This document shows, in pieces, positions 63,207 to 64,000 of a DNA stretch of 64,000 nt. The translations under genes and the position numbers were made by a program. This DNA is from Streptomyces rubiginosohelvolus (lineage in GTDB: Bacteria > Actinomycetota > Actinomycetes > Streptomycetales > Streptomycetaceae), in NCBI RefSeq assembly GCF_014649875.1, contig NZ_BMTW01000004.1:397179-461178 (forward strand), in the 5' to 3' direction. The notes under the pieces were generated by a model. It did no database searches and was not told the DNA's origin. It worked only from the letters and a program-made list of their open reading frames with translations. The first letter of the stretch is position 1; every line of letters starts with the position of its first letter.

Positions 63207-63815
63207 TCAATCGGCTACTGCGTCCGCCTTCACCAGCCGGCGGACCTGAACCACGTACAAGATTCCTGCCCACCAGTAGAGGGTTGTACCCCAACCTGCG
63301 AACGCCCATCCGAAAACAGCGGCCAGTGTGGCCAGCCAACCACTCCCGTCGCTGAGCAGCAACAAGGGGAACGCGTACATCAGGTTGAAGGTTGCAGCTT
63401 TCCCCAGGAAGTTGACCTGCGGCGGCGGATAGCCGTGGCGGCGCAGGATGGCCACCATCACGAGAAGCATCAGTTCCCGGGCGAGAAGCAGCGCGGTGAC
63501 CCAGAGGGGCAGGATCTCCCGCCAGGTGAGGCCGACCAGGGTGGAAAGGATGTAGAGACGGTCGGCCGCCGGGTCCAGGAGCCGGCCGAGGCTGCTGATC
63601 TGGTTCCACTTGCGGGCGAGCTTCCCGTCGAGGTAGTCGCTGATGCCGCTGAGCATCAGTACCAACAGCGCCCAGTTGTCGCTGTTGGGCCCTCCGAAGA
63701 CGGGGCGAAGAATCAGCCACAGGAAGAGCGGTACCCCGACAAGGCGAGCCATGCTGAGGATGTTGGGGATGGTGAGGACCCGGTCCGTCTGGACCCGGGT
63801 CTCCTGGACCTCCAC
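63207..63815 (-). CDS. pgsA: CDP-alcohol phosphatidyltransferase
   Basis: 202 residues from GTG 63815, with AGGAGG eight bases upstream. The family signature DYLDGKLARKWNQISSLGRLLDPAADR (D-G-x2-A-R-x8-G-x3-D-x3-D) is complete, at residues about 60-86, with five or six TM segments around it. In mycobacteria this position holds pgsA2, a CDP-diacylglycerol transferase; the alcohol used here is unknown. The ManC-like gene starts 112 bases downstream. Confidence 0.9.
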   Translation of the reverse strand: MEVQETRVQTDRVLTIPNILSMARLVGVPLFLWLILRPVFGGPNSDNWALLVLMLSGISDYLDGKLARKWNQISSLGRLLDPAADRLYILSTLVGLTWREILPLWVTALLLARELMLLVMVAILRRHGYPPPQVNFLGKAATFNLMYAFPLLLLSDGSGWLATLAAVFGWAFAGWGTTLYWWAGILYVVQVRRLVKADAVAD

Positions 63816-63932
63816 CCGGGAGCCTCCTGTGAAGAACGTGCCAATGATGCCCCCTGACCTTACCCTCAGCTTCCGCCGTCGGGTGCAGGGGGGTGTGGAG
63901 GGTGGACTTCGGGCAAAGGTCCGGAACGCAGA

Positions 63933-63963
63933 AAAGCCCCGTGCCACAAGGGCACGGGGCTTT
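63933..63963 (-). terminator. rRNA operon terminator
   Basis: A 13-base perfect stem (63933-63945 with 63951-63963) followed by T-rich sequence lies just past the 5S end on the minus strand. It terminates the rRNA operon that runs in from beyond the window. Confidence 0.85.
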
Positions 63964-63975
63964 CCCACAAAGATT

Positions 63976-64000
63976 GTTCGGCGGCGTCCTACTCTCCCAC
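63976..64000 (-). rRNA. rrf: 5S rRNA, 3' end only (partial)
   Basis: Read on the minus strand the last 25 or so bases are GTGGGAGAGTAGGACGCCGC then CGAACA, the conserved 3' end of bacterial 5S rRNA. The rest of the gene and its operon lie outside the window. A strong terminator follows at once. Confidence 0.95.

Overview
The window is GC-rich (about 70 percent or more), with GTG and TTG starts, strong third-position GC bias and a gene set typical of Streptomyces or a close relative. Pointers include a nitrate reductase carrying a C-terminal extension, a GarA-like FHA protein beside FtsR-like and second MerR regulators, DUF881/small-basic-protein genes, DUF5999 and DUF6400 proteins, a tandem glycine riboswitch before gcvP, and a lipoprotein gene with a TTA codon. 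I saw no insertion sequence, prophage, CRISPR array or tRNA. The 3' tip of a 5S rRNA lies at the right edge, so an rRNA operon on the minus strand borders the window.

Layout. 1-2518 is the start of an assimilatory nitrate reductase (minus strand, truncated by the window edge). 2947-7298 is a tightly coupled plus-strand group: methyltransferase, cysteine-synthase-like PLP enzyme, ATP-grasp ligase and MFS transporter. It looks like a compact pathway that makes, ligates and exports an amino-acid-derived small molecule, and is the best candidate here for an undescribed system. 7305-10216 holds an ECF sigma factor with a repetitive Ala/Pro tail, a His-rich membrane protein and a ferric-reductase-like haem protein around a Crp-type palindrome. 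10292-16259 holds a universal stress protein, an NTF2-like protein, apolipoprotein N-acyltransferase, an oxidoreductase, a DinB-fold protein, a TTA-containing lipoprotein and a TPR-like protein. 16356-21877 has uracil-DNA glycosylase, a peptide-binding lipoprotein, two FabG-type reductases and a HipA-like/DUF3037 pair.

22173-37935 is ordinary accessory chromosome: an ABC exporter, several regulator/target pairs (LysR-SDR, LysR-EamA, MocR-PPOX), three successive exported proteins (C39 peptidase-like, Tat esterase, Rieske lipoprotein), further EamA transporters and a Clp-N protein. 38182-50052 contains a His-rich PadR regulator with clear operators, a NADAR-domain protein, a WYL regulator, RidA, a DUF6400/zinc-ribbon locus with a mid-gene frame switch, PhzF, a CPBP protease, a VWA/solute-binding protein, a GCS2-family ligase and small conserved proteins.

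50171-64000 is conserved actinobacterial core: gcvP under a glycine riboswitch, PRC-barrel protein, DNA polymerase IV, MerR regulator, bifunctional-nuclease-family protein, FtsR-like regulator, GarA-like FHA protein, DUF881-Sbp-DUF881, a mannose-1-phosphate guanylyltransferase fused to a phosphomannomutase-like domain that has lost its catalytic motifs, and a CDP-alcohol phosphatidyltransferase. The order resembles the mycobacterial pgsA2-garA-gcvB region, linking envelope precursors, growth and glycine/2-oxoglutarate metabolism.
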